The notes under the pieces are model-generated. The model was not told the DNA's origin, did not search any database, and worked only from the letters and a program-made list of their open reading frames with translations. The position numbers and the translations under genes are program-made. From contig NC_092864.1 in assembly GCF_032062135.1 (NCBI RefSeq), positions 19,378,946-19,442,945 on the forward strand: a DNA stretch of 64,000 bases, read 5' to 3'. The stretch's first letter is position 1, and each line of letters starts with the position of its first letter. This DNA is from Pyxicephalus adspersus (Eukaryota; Chordata; Amphibia; Anura; Pyxicephalidae). Shown in pieces: positions 48,236 through 59,014 of the stretch.

Positions 48236-48351
48236 ACATGCCCAAATGTACATATAATCAATTATTAAGAATATGACAAAACTGAAGAAAAGGACCTTGC
48301 TAGATTGTCCGTTAGCAAGCAGCACTCCTTCTACTTTATATGCAAAGCTAC

Positions 48352-48640
48352 AATTGTATAAACCAGTATTCCTCAGCCAGGGTTCTGTGGCACCCTTTTA
48401 TTTCCGGGGATTGCTAAGCCTTCCATGGGCAATGAACATTTTGTGCCTCTCAGGTCACTTTAACCAACACCAATGATCTTTTTGGCTATCTGTAAGGGTA
48501 ACATGCTTACCCAATCAATGTAACACATTGTACACATTAATGTACTGTGAACTGTGTAAATAAAATTATAGCAGGGGTTCCCTGAAGACCTGAAAATTAT
48601 TTCCAGGGTTCTTCATGTTAAAAAAGTTTAAAACACTTAA
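48352..48640 (-). mobile_element. hAT-like non-autonomous element, copy B
   Basis: It is the reverse-oriented relative of the element at 32898. Read on the minus strand it has GAACCCTGGAAATAATTTTC, then CAGTACATTAATGTG, then CAGATAGCCAAAAAGATCAT, and ends near CAGAACCCTGGCTGAGGAAT. Copies A and B differ by several indels, so they are old. Confidence 0.7.
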
Positions 48641-48938
48641 AGACAATTAAACAAGAAAGATGAAAAGTTTTAATGTTCCATAAACATTAATCCAAAAAGA
48701 GCCTTCTGACTCCTTTACATCCAATTCTCATCACTATTACAGAGTTATCACAGTTAGTAAATTCTGCCTCCACTAACCCAGTATGTCAACTCTGGCCCAC
48801 GAGTGCCTTATTTTAAGCAAAATCCTGGATACTAAGGCTAATACTTTCTTTTAAACTGGTCTTTCCGGCTATACTCTCAATCACTAGGCAAACCTAGTGG
48901 ACTTACAGTATATACTACATGCACGCCATGGTCTAAAG

Positions 48939-49449
48939 GAGGGGTTGGCAAACTTTTTGCACTACTTCTGGACTACTAGGCCATTTCAGGAGGTCAAGAA
49001 GGCACACTAGGCCAGAGGAAAAAAGGTGTCCAATGAAAGTTTGTTTCCAAACGTGACTGCAAGCGAGCAGCCTCTGTCTTCCACTTATCTGCAGGGTAGT
49101 CTCTGTACTTGGCTTGGCATCGAAATGCCCCTTGAGATTCGACCACTTGAAAGTGCTGTTGGTGTCATTGCACACTAAACACAGGCCTTTGTTGCCGCGT
49201 TGGATGAAGAATAATTGGTCAGTTCATTCGGGGTTGAAGAGACAATGTTCGAGGTCAACCTTCCGGAGACTGGTAGCTGCGTTTAGTTGGAGTTACTGTG
49301 TGGGAACTCAATTATATCGCGGGAACTGACGATAACACGACAATTCAATTAGGCAGGATCCAACAATAAATAACTAGGGGGGCCTTATGCCGGACTGGAA
49401 TACTGGCTAGGCCGTATCTGGCCTAAAGGCCGGAGTTTGCCTACCTCTG
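48939..49449 (-). mobile_element. hAT-superfamily element with BED-finger remnant
   Basis: The ends are imperfect inverted repeats (GAGGGGTTGGCAAACTTTTT on the left; GAGTTTGCCTACCTCTG on the right), the common hAT/Charlie form. The flanks GTCTAAAG (48931-48938) and ATCTAAAG (49450-49457) agree at 7 of 8 bases, the expected 8-bp target duplication. The interior on the minus strand carries the N-terminal part of a hAT transposase. Only about 0.5 kb remains, so the catalytic and dimerisation regions are deleted. Confidence 0.88.
49040..49290 (-). pseudogene. hAT transposase N-terminus (BED-type zinc finger) fragment
   Basis: The minus-strand reading contains RKVDLEHCLFNPE, then FFIQRGNKGLCLVCNDTNST and WSNLKGHFDAKPSTE. 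This is the ZBED5/FAM200-like hAT N-terminus. The CxxC pair of the BED finger (LCLVC) and the first His of the HxxxxH pair (GHFDAK) remain. The second His appears replaced by Pro (AKPS for AKHA). A stop separates the first two blocks. It is a relic. Confidence 0.8.
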
Positions 49450-49457
49450 ATCTAAAG

Positions 49458-50473
49458 AATATGATCTTCTGCAAAAAGAGCCGGTCATCATCAATTACAA
49501 AAGTGATGCATTTTCTTTTATAATTATCTGTTATATTATAGGCAACACAATAATTTCACACTGCTTATTTGAAACTAGCAACAGTGCTAATGGCCACACA
49601 GACTTTTTTTGCATGGAAAACTTATAATACATCGCAGCAGTATTTCTTATATTGAAATAGTAAAAGTCCTACAGCTTTTAGTATCACAATCTTGGTATTT
49701 TACATTGCTACAGTAATAAAGCCTATCTGAAATCACACAAATAGGTATTCAGTCCCCTGGACTAGAATTTTTCTTCGAGGTTATGCTTACAATCTAGTTT
49801 TCAGGACCTAGTCTATTCTCTATTTAATCTTACAGCAGTTGTAAATCAGCAGGACTGCCATCAGATATTTCTGGGCCCATACTAAGTAAACTTCTTGGTC
49901 CCCCTGCATGCCCATTGACCATGACCTCCTCAATGCAGTCTGTGTGATCTCATTAGACTTCATTGCAAATCTTACTACAGCATCCGCATGGCCAAAAGGA
50001 ACTAGTCGTTTTGGGAACTGCAATGAGATCTGCCACAGCCATGTGCAAAAAATGGCTTCCTACCCCTTATGTTAATTTGATTAGGAGTGGTTGAGATCGC
50101 AGTTGAGTGTGTGTGAGAACATTCCTCAAATGAGCTAAAATAATCTAAAAACATAAAGTGGTTTTAGGTGACACAAAGATGTAAGATTTTAATCAAACTT
50201 ATTTATTCTCTCCATGTATAAGCATTGAACTAGAATCTAATATATCTCTGGCTACAATGTAATAGGCCCAGCAATGAATTTTATGTTGTATTGGCAAATA
50301 TTTCCAACTCTTTTATTTAGGATGTTTGCAGTGACTTTGATGTTTGTGATGTTTAATGTTTTGCTTTCCATTCACTGTACAATACCAATGCACAATTTGT
50401 GTACAATTCTTTATTGGTTTGATCAATGCCATATCATATATAAATGTAGCCTAAGCAGCTCAGTGAGCTACTG

Positions 50474-50514
<41 letters not shown>

Positions 50515-50914
50515 CGGGTGGTGTTTTATATACAAGGGATGAAATTGAAAACACGTTTGCTTTATTTGCACACTAAACATAAGCAAAATGAACAAATGAA
50601 ATGACTCCAACAGCCCATAATGAAATAGGAAAGTTGTTTTTTTTTTTACTTATGGGAGTTAACCAATTTAATATACCAAGCAGTACTATTCCAATATTAA
50701 TATTATAGTAGCATAGTATATTGTAATGTACTAACAAGCCCTGTGGTCACATTTAGGCACCAATACTATGTATTTATGTACTTATCTGATATATACGTTT
50801 TTCAGTCTAGGGTCATTCATGGTTACCCACAGCAAACTATTGATAGGGCACCTGAGAATGGTAATCGTATTGTAGTGTAATTAGTCCTAAAGTATGTGTC
50901 TAGCCAACCCTAAC
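49458..50914. other. Non-coding
   Basis: Contains only the TA microsatellite at 50473. Other frames are short and unrecognised. Confidence 0.5.
50473..50513. repeat. (TA)n microsatellite
   Basis: TA run of about 40 bp following TATG. It gives a spurious YIYIYI run in the 100-aa frame at 50274-50576. Confidence 0.97.
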
Positions 50915-51247
50915 ACGGTGGCTCAGGGGTTAGCACTCTGACCTTTGCAGCGCTAGGTCCTAGGTTCGAATCCCAGCCAGGACACTATCTGCATGGAGTT
51001 TGCAGTTTCTCCCCGTGTCTGTGTGGGTTTCCTCCGGGTACTCCGGTTTCCTCCCACATCCCAAAAACATGCAGTTAGGTTCATTGGCTCCCCCTAAATT
51101 GACCTAGATTACATTAAGGACATATGACTATAGTAGGGACATTAGATTGTGAGCTCCTTTGAGGGACAGTTAGTGACACAACTAAGAACTCTGTACAGCG
51201 CTGCGTAATATGATGGCGCTATATAAATACTGTATAATAATAATAAT
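50915..51247 (+). mobile_element. tRNA-derived SINE, near full length
   Basis: The head has RNA polymerase III boxes: an A-box-like TGGCTCAGGGGT at 50919-50930 and a consensus B box GGTTCGAATCC at 50963-50973. A conserved body follows (GGGTTTCCTCCGGGTACTCC, then CGGTTTCCTCCCACATCCC). The 3' part contains ACATTAGATTGTGAGCTCCT and GCGCTGCGTAATATGATGGC, ending in (TAA)n. It is the best preserved of four copies here. Transcription competence is not shown, but both boxes are intact. Confidence 0.85.
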
Positions 51248-54030
51248 TTTGCTTAAGAATTGTTGATAAAATGCAGCAGGGGATGATTTAAGGGTAAGTC
51301 ACTCTAACAGAGACTCAGATAGCAGTGAAAACTAGCAGAACAATAATGCAGTAAATCAATTTTAATTGTACTCATAGTACATCAGGAATTTGGTGTTAAT
51401 GTTAAATGCTTCTGCTTCACCAGCCAGCAAATGCTTAACACCAAGACCCTTTTATGTGGTTGCTGCCCTATGTTAACCCCAACATAATAAAGCTTCTGCT
51501 CCCCTATTTATCCCCCAATTGATGTAGCTCACTAAAGCATGGTATACATTGCACTACATATAGGGAAGGGGTAGGTAGCAGCAGATTTATCAAACAAAGT
51601 GGAAGGGGGGCTGGTGGGCTAACAAAGGACCAAAATGGCGCAAGCACTGTGTGGCACCATTGCCTAGGTTGCTTGGATGGAAAGATCCTTTAAGCACTTG
51701 ATTACAATATCTTTATAATCCTTATTTAAACTTTAAACTGTGGCTTGTTTTGCAAAATTACAAATCTTTTAAGCTTAGGTTTATTTTTAGCCTGAGGAAG
51801 ACTGTGGTAGGCATACAGGGTTAATGCCAAATAGCTGATTCAGATGAACAGAAGCTTTGAAGGTAATACATTTACTCACAGATGAGGAAAAGAAAAGGAG
51901 ATTTATGACTACGTACTGCATGATCCCAAAGATTATCCTGTACATCTGGCAGTCAGCTCTTGTAGAATGAAGGCTTCGGAGGATCAGGGTTATTGATACA
52001 ATGCTGTACAGTATTTGTATAGGGTTACCATTATAACTAATTTTCTGTGTTTGTTGCTTTGCTTTGTTGGAAGGGAAGTCCCCTTCCATTTCCAACTTCC
52101 ATACTAGCTGCATGGACTTCTGTGGCAATAGTTATACTAATAGTCCAGTCTAAACCTAAGAACTTCATATAGTCCATATAAACCTGTTACTCATTCCTCA
52201 ATCACAAGTCATGTTGTCCCATTTCAGTTTAAACATTCAGTTAAACAAATATGATATTGTTGAATATGTAATGCCAATTGTTAATATTTCAAATAGAGTA
52301 ACCTGACCTTATGAAATTTACAAAATCTCAATGCGGTATAAAATTATTATTATTATTACACAGTATTTATACAGCGCCGACATGTTACGCAGCACTGTAC
52401 AAAGTCCATAGTCATGTGACTAGCTGTCCCTCAAAGGAGCTCACAATCTAATGTCCCTACCATAGTCATATGTCTTTGATACAGTTTTTTGGGGGAAGCC
52501 AATTTACCTAACTGCATGTTTCTGGGATGTAGGAGGAAACCGGAGTACCCGGAGGAAAACTACGCAAACACAGGGAGAACCTGCAAACTCCATGCAGATA
52601 GTGTCTTGGCTGATTATGCAAACTCTTAAGTTCAAGAATAAATTGCTCTTTTCAGTGTTTCATATCTACTGCAATATTGTGATCTTGGTTAGCGGTAATA
52701 GATACCAATGTTACATTAATAAATTACTTTGCAGTTTGCACAACAAAAATTTATCTAACTCAGAGACCACTGTAAATAAAGAAAATTGTGTGATACTAAA
52801 TATTTGTTAGATTTGGTATAGACTTTGGTATAGACTATACCAAATACCCATTACATTTATACAAAAAGTTTACTTAAAAAATATATCTTACTAGGCCAAA
52901 TTTTATTAAGCCAACAGCATGATAATAAATCTTTTTTCGGTCTGGTATAGCTGCTGGTATAACTTTCCCCGACCCTCTCTTTGTGTCTGCTGCTACCCTT
53001 CTATCATCGCTCCAATCTCTCCATCACCCCCTTCTTCCCAGTCCTCTGCTGCTAGCTGCTGTTCCCACTCTTCCCCCTGGGTTCTCCAATTCTGCATCCT
53101 CTCTCTTCATTGTTCCCAGCTTCCTATCTGCTATGAGGTAGATAAAAGATGCGTTTTTCTCCTCTGGGTCAGACAGAAGCAGTGTAATCATCTGAGCACA
53201 GCAAACCAATTTATAAGAAGAGGACAGTAGAGATAGAACTCTTGAAATATGGTTGCATTTTCTGTCCCTGGCGTTTTCTCCTTAAAGATCTCTCATCTGG
53301 GCACGCTTGTCACTCACTGCCTCTCTGACGTGTGACAGGACAGCCCAGTCACAAAGTAGAATCAGTTCAGTGTCCTCTGTAAAACGCTTGGCACAAAATG
53401 GCTGTATCTGAAACCCCATCGCCGAAAAAAGAGCTGGTTTATTTTTCAGGATCTGTTAACGTGTTGCTTTGCTGTCTGATAGGGAAAGATATCTGAAATT
53501 GGGAGCAACAAATTAAATGGAAACTATCAGGATTTTGTGAGTAATGTTACTTCCAATGTAACACCTTCTATGGTACGATACAATACAGGCAATCTTCTGT
53601 TTAGTATTGAAGATGCTGTGCGCTTATTTTTACAGCTATGATTCTGCAGTAAAGTTCTCTAAGCTTTGAATATAACAACAGATGAAATGTTTTTGATGTA
53701 TATTCAGGAATTCACAGGTACAGAAGAAAGTGTTCATGCAAATTCGAAACAAGTGCGCTGAAGGTCACAGTTTGATGTCTCAGAAAGTACAGGACAGATG
53801 GTATTAGCCTATGTCATCCATGGATGATAAAGGTTACATAGGAGGATCCAAGGATGTACTACATTGCAAACACAATACTGATATGCAGTATTCTGCTTTA
53901 TAAAGTTATCATCTAATTAACCCACACACAGCACAAACTCAAATTCTTATACTCAAACATAAGCAACATCCGTTGCTTCTTCTGTATGTGTGGACAATAT
54001 CCTAGTATTCTTATGACTAGGCTGTCTATT
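51248..54030. other. Non-coding with truncated SINE
   Basis: Apart from the reverse SINE at 52342, nothing is recognised. The 113-aa minus frame at 51787-52128 and the 103-aa plus frame at 52919-53230 (pyrimidine-rich, Ser/Pro/Cys-biased) look non-coding. Confidence 0.5.
52342..52612 (-). mobile_element. tRNA-derived SINE, 5'-truncated
   Basis: Reverse orientation. From the right: GCAGATAGTGTCTTGGC, then GGTACTCCGGTTTCCTCCTA, then ACATTAGATTGTGAGCTCC, ending in the ATT repeat at 52342. It stops just 3' of where the B box should be, so the promoter is missing. This is typical of incomplete reverse transcription. Confidence 0.82.
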
Positions 54031-54038
54031 GTTGTGAT

Positions 54039-54832
54039 TAGGGATGAGAGAGAATATTAGGTTCCATCTCGCGGCGAATCAGGCCTTTCTCGCTTACCGA
54101 AAATGTAAGCGAGAACGGCCTTCTGATCGGCCGAGAGGTCGAGCTCTCACTGAACAGCAGGATTTCCAGGGCTGCATCATGCAGCCCTGGAAATCCTCTG
54201 CGATCCTCATGCACTAGAGGTTAATTAATTGCCCGGGGATTGCACACTCTTCTCAATGAATACAGCCACAGCTGCAATCATTGAAAAGATGCCCAGCACA
54301 GAAGAACCTCCTGACATTGTAATATAAGTATCTCTTACAAATGAAACATTTTGTATCTGTAACAAATGTATCATTTGTAAGATACTTATAATACAATGTC
54401 AAGAGGTTCTCCGTTTCTGGGCATCTTCTTAATGATTGCAGCTGTGGCTTCATTCATTGAGAAGAGTGTGCGATCCCCAGCACTGGAGGTTAATTAACCT
54501 CTAGTGCCCAGGGATCGCACGAACGGGAGGATTTCCAGGGCTGAATCATGCAGCCCTGGAAATCCTCTGCGATCCCCGGGCATTAGAGGTTAATTAACCT
54601 CCAGTGCTGGGGATCGCACACTCTTCTCAATGATCTTCGGGAACTAGAAGTTAATTAACCTCTAGTGCCAGGGATCGCAAACAGGAGGATTCCCAGGGAA
54701 TCCTGTGAATCCCGTTATAATTTCCATGATCTTCCGATAGTTTCGCGAAATCGGTTCTCAAAAATTTCACGGAAGCATCGGAAGTTAGAGGAAATTTCAC
54801 AAGAATGGCAGAGGAATTCTCGCTCATCCCTA
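54039..54832. mobile_element. ~0.8 kb nested foldback MITE of hAT type
   Basis: The ends TAGGGATGAGAGAGAAT and ATTCTCGCTCATCCCTA are inverted repeats. The flanks GTTGTGAT (54031-54038) and GCTGTGAT (54833-54840) agree at 7 of 8 bases, a hAT-like 8-bp target duplication. The interior is a series of hairpins: arms around 54244-54345 and 54380-54472 pair over about 90 bp; GGATTTCCAGGGCTG...CAGCCCTGGAAATCC palindromes occur twice; GAGGTTAATTAACCTC occurs repeatedly beside (G)CGATCCCC. Two foldback modules appear duplicated within one element. There is no coding capacity. Confidence 0.85.
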
Positions 54833-56374
54833 GCTGTGATACAAAATTGAGGAATTAATTGGATATTTCCCACCCATTTGTGGAAAAAAGCATAGGATTT
54901 GTCAAGTCACTTTGTGGTAGCTACTGCATGTGGATCTTGCAGGAGAATTGATAGGTTAAAATAAAGCATTTTCTGGGTGGTGGTTGCGGTGGGTAAATTA
55001 GAGGGTAACAATATAAAAGTAGTGAAAGTGAGACAAACACTGTAGCAGCAAATAATATCGTTGGTAAGCTGTGCAGAGGTTGTGTTGTTTAAGTCCCTGG
55101 CAGATTGAAGCAATTGCAAAATTTCTACTTTGATTGGAGTGGCCCTCTAATAATCAGTACAGAAAGTAGAACTGTAAAACTAAAGATTATAAAAAGTTTG
55201 GATGAAGGTGACCAGTCAATACATTTTTTCCCGCCGCAATATTTCACTGTCCCAGCAAATGAGTATTGTCAATAGTTTTTTTTTAGAACAACAACTAATA
55301 ACAGAATTGCCAGAAGGAATAGAAGCTTTATATTCTTACAAGTAAGTAGAATTTATGTTTGTCAGAAGGACGACTGGGATCAATGTTGCGTTCAATTTTA
55401 AGCTAATCAGGTAAATATTCTTTATTGCAATGCCAGGACCAATGCTGCTTTCATGCTGGAAGCTAGCGAAGAGAAAACTGGTGTCTGTGGATTAAGATTC
55501 TTGTCAAATCAGGGTATCTGCAAAAGCTGGATCATATGCCAGACACATCTTGTCCTCAAAACTTGCTGTATTATTGTTTAATTTCACAAAAACCAGAGGT
55601 ATCGGGATGATACACCATGCCTGGTGGCTTGTCCGTACAGGGAGAAAAAGGAATGAAGTCCTTTACAATCAATTTCCAATTAATATGCATTAGGTTCCAA
55701 TTGGCATGCAAAGGAATGGGTTAAAAAAGCAAGCCTATTTCTATCAAAATACTTGCCTGATTCTGGTTCTTACTGGCACTCAGCTGTTTCATTGCCAACA
55801 ATGAAGGACAGGGATGTAGTGGATGCTGTTTGCAACTTACCTATCTCTATTGGATCTGCTTCTATTTTCACCGCTTCCTTAAAATATGAGGTTTATGTGC
55901 TGGGTGCTTAAATCTCTAGAATAGAAAAGGACTCGGGTGGGGTACATGAAGGAATTCCCCCCTTCCTTGGGCGAGTAATAAAAAAAATACTTTACCATTC
56001 AAGTATGGATAACAACCGACTCAAAATCATTGACATGAGCTGTGTAGTACGTGGCTATCTGCTCCGTTTTTGGACTTTTATTTTTTATCCCCAACATCTT
56101 TTTCGTGGCTCTGAGATGTTAGATAACCTAATATAAGAAAATGGAAAATTTGAAAAGATATGTCCCAATGAATGATGTCCTCTAGGAACACATTTTTACC
56201 AATTACTACAACACCAAGCCAGACTTTTTTACACGTTATTTGGCACCCAAAAATTGGTTGTGTTTGCCTTCCAAGCCTGGTCTAGCCAATACATTTTTAT
56301 TTGTGGTAGCGTGGAAGTATCAATGCTACCTAAGCCTCATTGAAGAGATTTTTTTTCCCACCACCAGACATATT

Positions 56375-56390
56375 GGGGGGGGGGGGGGGG
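56375..56390. repeat. Poly(G) run
   Basis: Sixteen consecutive G, preceded by CACCACCAGACATATT. Likely of uncertain length in the assembly. Confidence 0.9.
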
Positions 56391-56512
56391 ATCCAATTAC
56401 TGGAGACAACTCTGACTATAAGTTGAAAGGGGCAATTGCTTAAAAGATAACTGTACTAAAACACCTTAGATTTTTTAATCAACTATTCTATACTGAGATC
56501 CAAGGGGCCAGC

Positions 56513-56820
56513 GGCTACGTACACACTTCCAATGGTTCTCATCCGATAATCGGCTCAGGGCTGATATTGAATGAGAATCTGGCATGTGTACAGTGCTCGT
56601 TGTCCATCGTCCGAACAACCGTCCTGGTGGATCCACAGATGATGGACCATGAACGATCTTAATGGTAATGAAAGGAGGGGAGGGTGCAGCAGGGTGCTCC
56701 TCCGTTGTTCTCTCCCTCCCCCTCCATAGAACAGAGCGGTGCTGTATGTAGAGCACTCGTGCAGTCCTTGAAAGATCCTTTCCAACTACCAAAATTGCAC
56801 GTGTGTGTATGTATGTAGCT
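56513..56820. mobile_element. MITE with related TACGTACACAC termini, different interior
   Basis: The left end GGCTACGTACACACTTCCAA is that of the foldbacks at 9.8 and 42.9 kb. The right end GTGTGTATGTATGTAGCT is a diverged inverted copy. The interior differs: CCGATAATCGGCTCAGGGCT, then GAATCTGGCATGTGTACAG, then GGTGGATCCACAGATGATGG. It is probably a sister family using the same transposase ends. Confidence 0.75.
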
Positions 56821-58808
56821 AAGGACCAACACATCTGGTAGAAAAAGGTGGGAGAAAAGATATAGAGATCGAGTCTATTTTTCTTTTCCCCTTTATCAGA
56901 CTACTTCTTGTTATCAAATCTGAACTTCAGCACAGCTGAGTGCCTTCATCTGCTTTCACTTGATTTAGTTTCAACGTTTTAAAGTTTTTACATTTTTTTA
57001 TCACTAAGCAAACACAGAACCCCCTCCCACACCCTTCTAACCCATCCTTTCATTGTTCCTTACCTTATGAAAATAGATATATTCACCTATGTCTGTGGTT
57101 CATCCCCCTCACTGACATGGATTCTGGGTGCAGGGGACCTCTAATTTGGCTTGCCAATTCCAATCCCAGGCAGATGATCCCCTCTTTGTTGCAGACTCTT
57201 CTGAATGATGTAAGGATCTAGCTGCAGGATATTTTCTTTTTAACCATTTTAGGCTTTTAAAGCTGAACTCTAACCTTGCCTTTACCCTTTAGCTTTAGCT
57301 ATGTAGTGTACGTTCCTGCACTAAAATTCCTCACTGCACACTATGAGTTTGTCACATTGGGGCTGATTTATTGTGCATTAAGGGCTAAAGTAAATTACAT
57401 AGAGACCTGCTTATTTCCTGGCTAGAGAAGCATCATGTAGATCTCTTCTCCCCAACTTTACTGCCTACTCTCCAACTTTACTGTCCAACTCTCCAACTCT
57501 ACTGCCCCTGGCCCAAATATTTAACTTAATATATTTAAGTTCTCTGAATTAAAGAGTAAGAATATGTGGGCATCACTAAAGATTCCTGTTTACAGAAATT
57601 TATGTTCAGCATCCTGGTGGCCCCTTCCACCAGCCATGATCTGCCTACTATTAATAAAGAAGCACAGAGAGCTAGTAATGATAAGATGATGAGCGTCGAA
57701 ATGTTCTGTTTAATGTTTCATTAGCATTTAGATGAAGGGGTGTGAAGAAGGAAGAAGGGAAGGCAAAATATAAGCAGATTAAATACTTCAGGTGGGCATG
57801 AATCAGGTGACCCGCTATCACAACATACCTTCCAGCATATTTCATCAATAGTGGCAGCCATAATTAAATACAAAAATAAATGTTACATACCGCTAGAGAA
57901 AGAGACCAGCGCCAGACTCGAGATCTATATGACGAAGTACCTGAGGAACTTTTTCTATACACTCCATCCAGCAGAGAAAGAACATAACTCTTTCAAGAGT
58001 GAGATAGGAAACAAACCTTTTCTGTCCTCATCTAAATTATTTGTCAGAGCTGAACTGGTAGAGGAAGCATGAGGTATAAAGTACCCATTCAGCTGAGAAA
58101 ATGGAAAATGTATTTCACCGAGACATTTTTTTCCTTTTTCTTTCAGCATAGCCCTGGTTCATTTTAAACATTCTTTACACATCTAGCTGTTCTGTGCTGG
58201 AGTTTTGTAGTGTTGTACATTTGCAAATATTTTTTACAGAACAGAATGAATTAGAAGGAAACAAATCCACCAAGGCTTGTATTTTTAGAACAGACAGACG
58301 CTATAATATCTGGGTTGTAAATAAGTATTTATAAAGCTACAGGCCACTGACTAGATTTTGGTGGTAATGAAAAAGCCACTCCTGATGCTTCCTCCCAGGC
58401 TTTACCCCACTGCTTATGATACCCCCATTCCTCTAGCTGCATTACCAGGCCCTCCATATTACAAGCATTTACTAACAGGGATGGGCGACCAGGAATGGTC
58501 CTAGATTAATTATGGTATATACAAATCAAGCATCTAACCCAGCCAATATTGGTATTTTACCAATTGTAGACAAGCAGTTTTCTATGGACTGTTAACATGT
58601 CATGGGCACAAACCGTAAGAACCATTTAATTTTTAGGGTGGCGGGTGACAGTCTAAGCCTAGACATCCATTGCAGGCAGTGAATACAGAGCATTATGAAC
58701 AATCTGCAAACAGGCTTACACCCTAGGACTGAAATCCCTTCCTTAGGAAGCAAAAAGGAATGGCAGAACCATGTAAACTCATGAATTTCTTCTCCATTGA
58801 TTTTGTAG

Positions 58809-59014
58809 GCGAGAAAGCTGGTGGCCAAGATGGCAATCGCAAAACTGAAGGGACAGCAAGTGAGCAGAGTTTTATCAAACAGTGCTCACCGACAGGCGAC
58901 CACAGTGAGTCCTCCCAAGAAGGCACAAACACCAGGTCTCCAGGCTACAGTCCTACAATCAGCCCTGTGAAGTCTAAACCACGACTTTCCCCCCCTGAGC
59001 TCCAGATCACTCAG
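58809..59014 (+). CDS. Probable internal coding exon of an unidentified host gene
   Basis: A 206-bp segment lies between a pyrimidine-rich acceptor (ending TTTTGTAG at 58808) and a strong donor (CAG/GTAAGC at 59014/59015). It is open throughout. It starts with two bases of a split codon, then has 68 whole codons and ends in phase 0. The peptide is hydrophilic and rich in Ser, Pro, Gly and Lys, with SP motifs near its end (SPGYSPTISPVKSK, then RLSPPELQITQ). This looks like a disordered, proline-directed phosphorylation segment of a cytoskeletal, scaffold or nuclear protein. I do not recognise the gene and no partner exon is visible, so flanking introns must be long. The ATG 49 bases upstream lies before the acceptor and is probably not a start. 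A caution: about 30 bases around 58825 resemble the CCA(A/G)GATGGCA motif of the repeat at 63.85 kb, so the 5' part could be exonised repeat. Confidence 0.5.

Larger units (their letters stand above)
54841..58808. other. Probable intron or intergenic DNA upstream of the exon
   Basis: Contains the poly(G) run at 56375 and the MITE at 56513. No second exon with matching phase was found by eye. Confidence 0.45.

Noticed and set aside
53024..53230. Frames on both strands in a pyrimidine-rich block.
   Set aside because: Composition artefact with no conserved motif.
57851..58072. 73-aa frame just upstream of the called exon, tested as a preceding exon.
   Set aside because: No donor with the required phase (leaving one base of a codon) was evident and the sequence is not recognisable.
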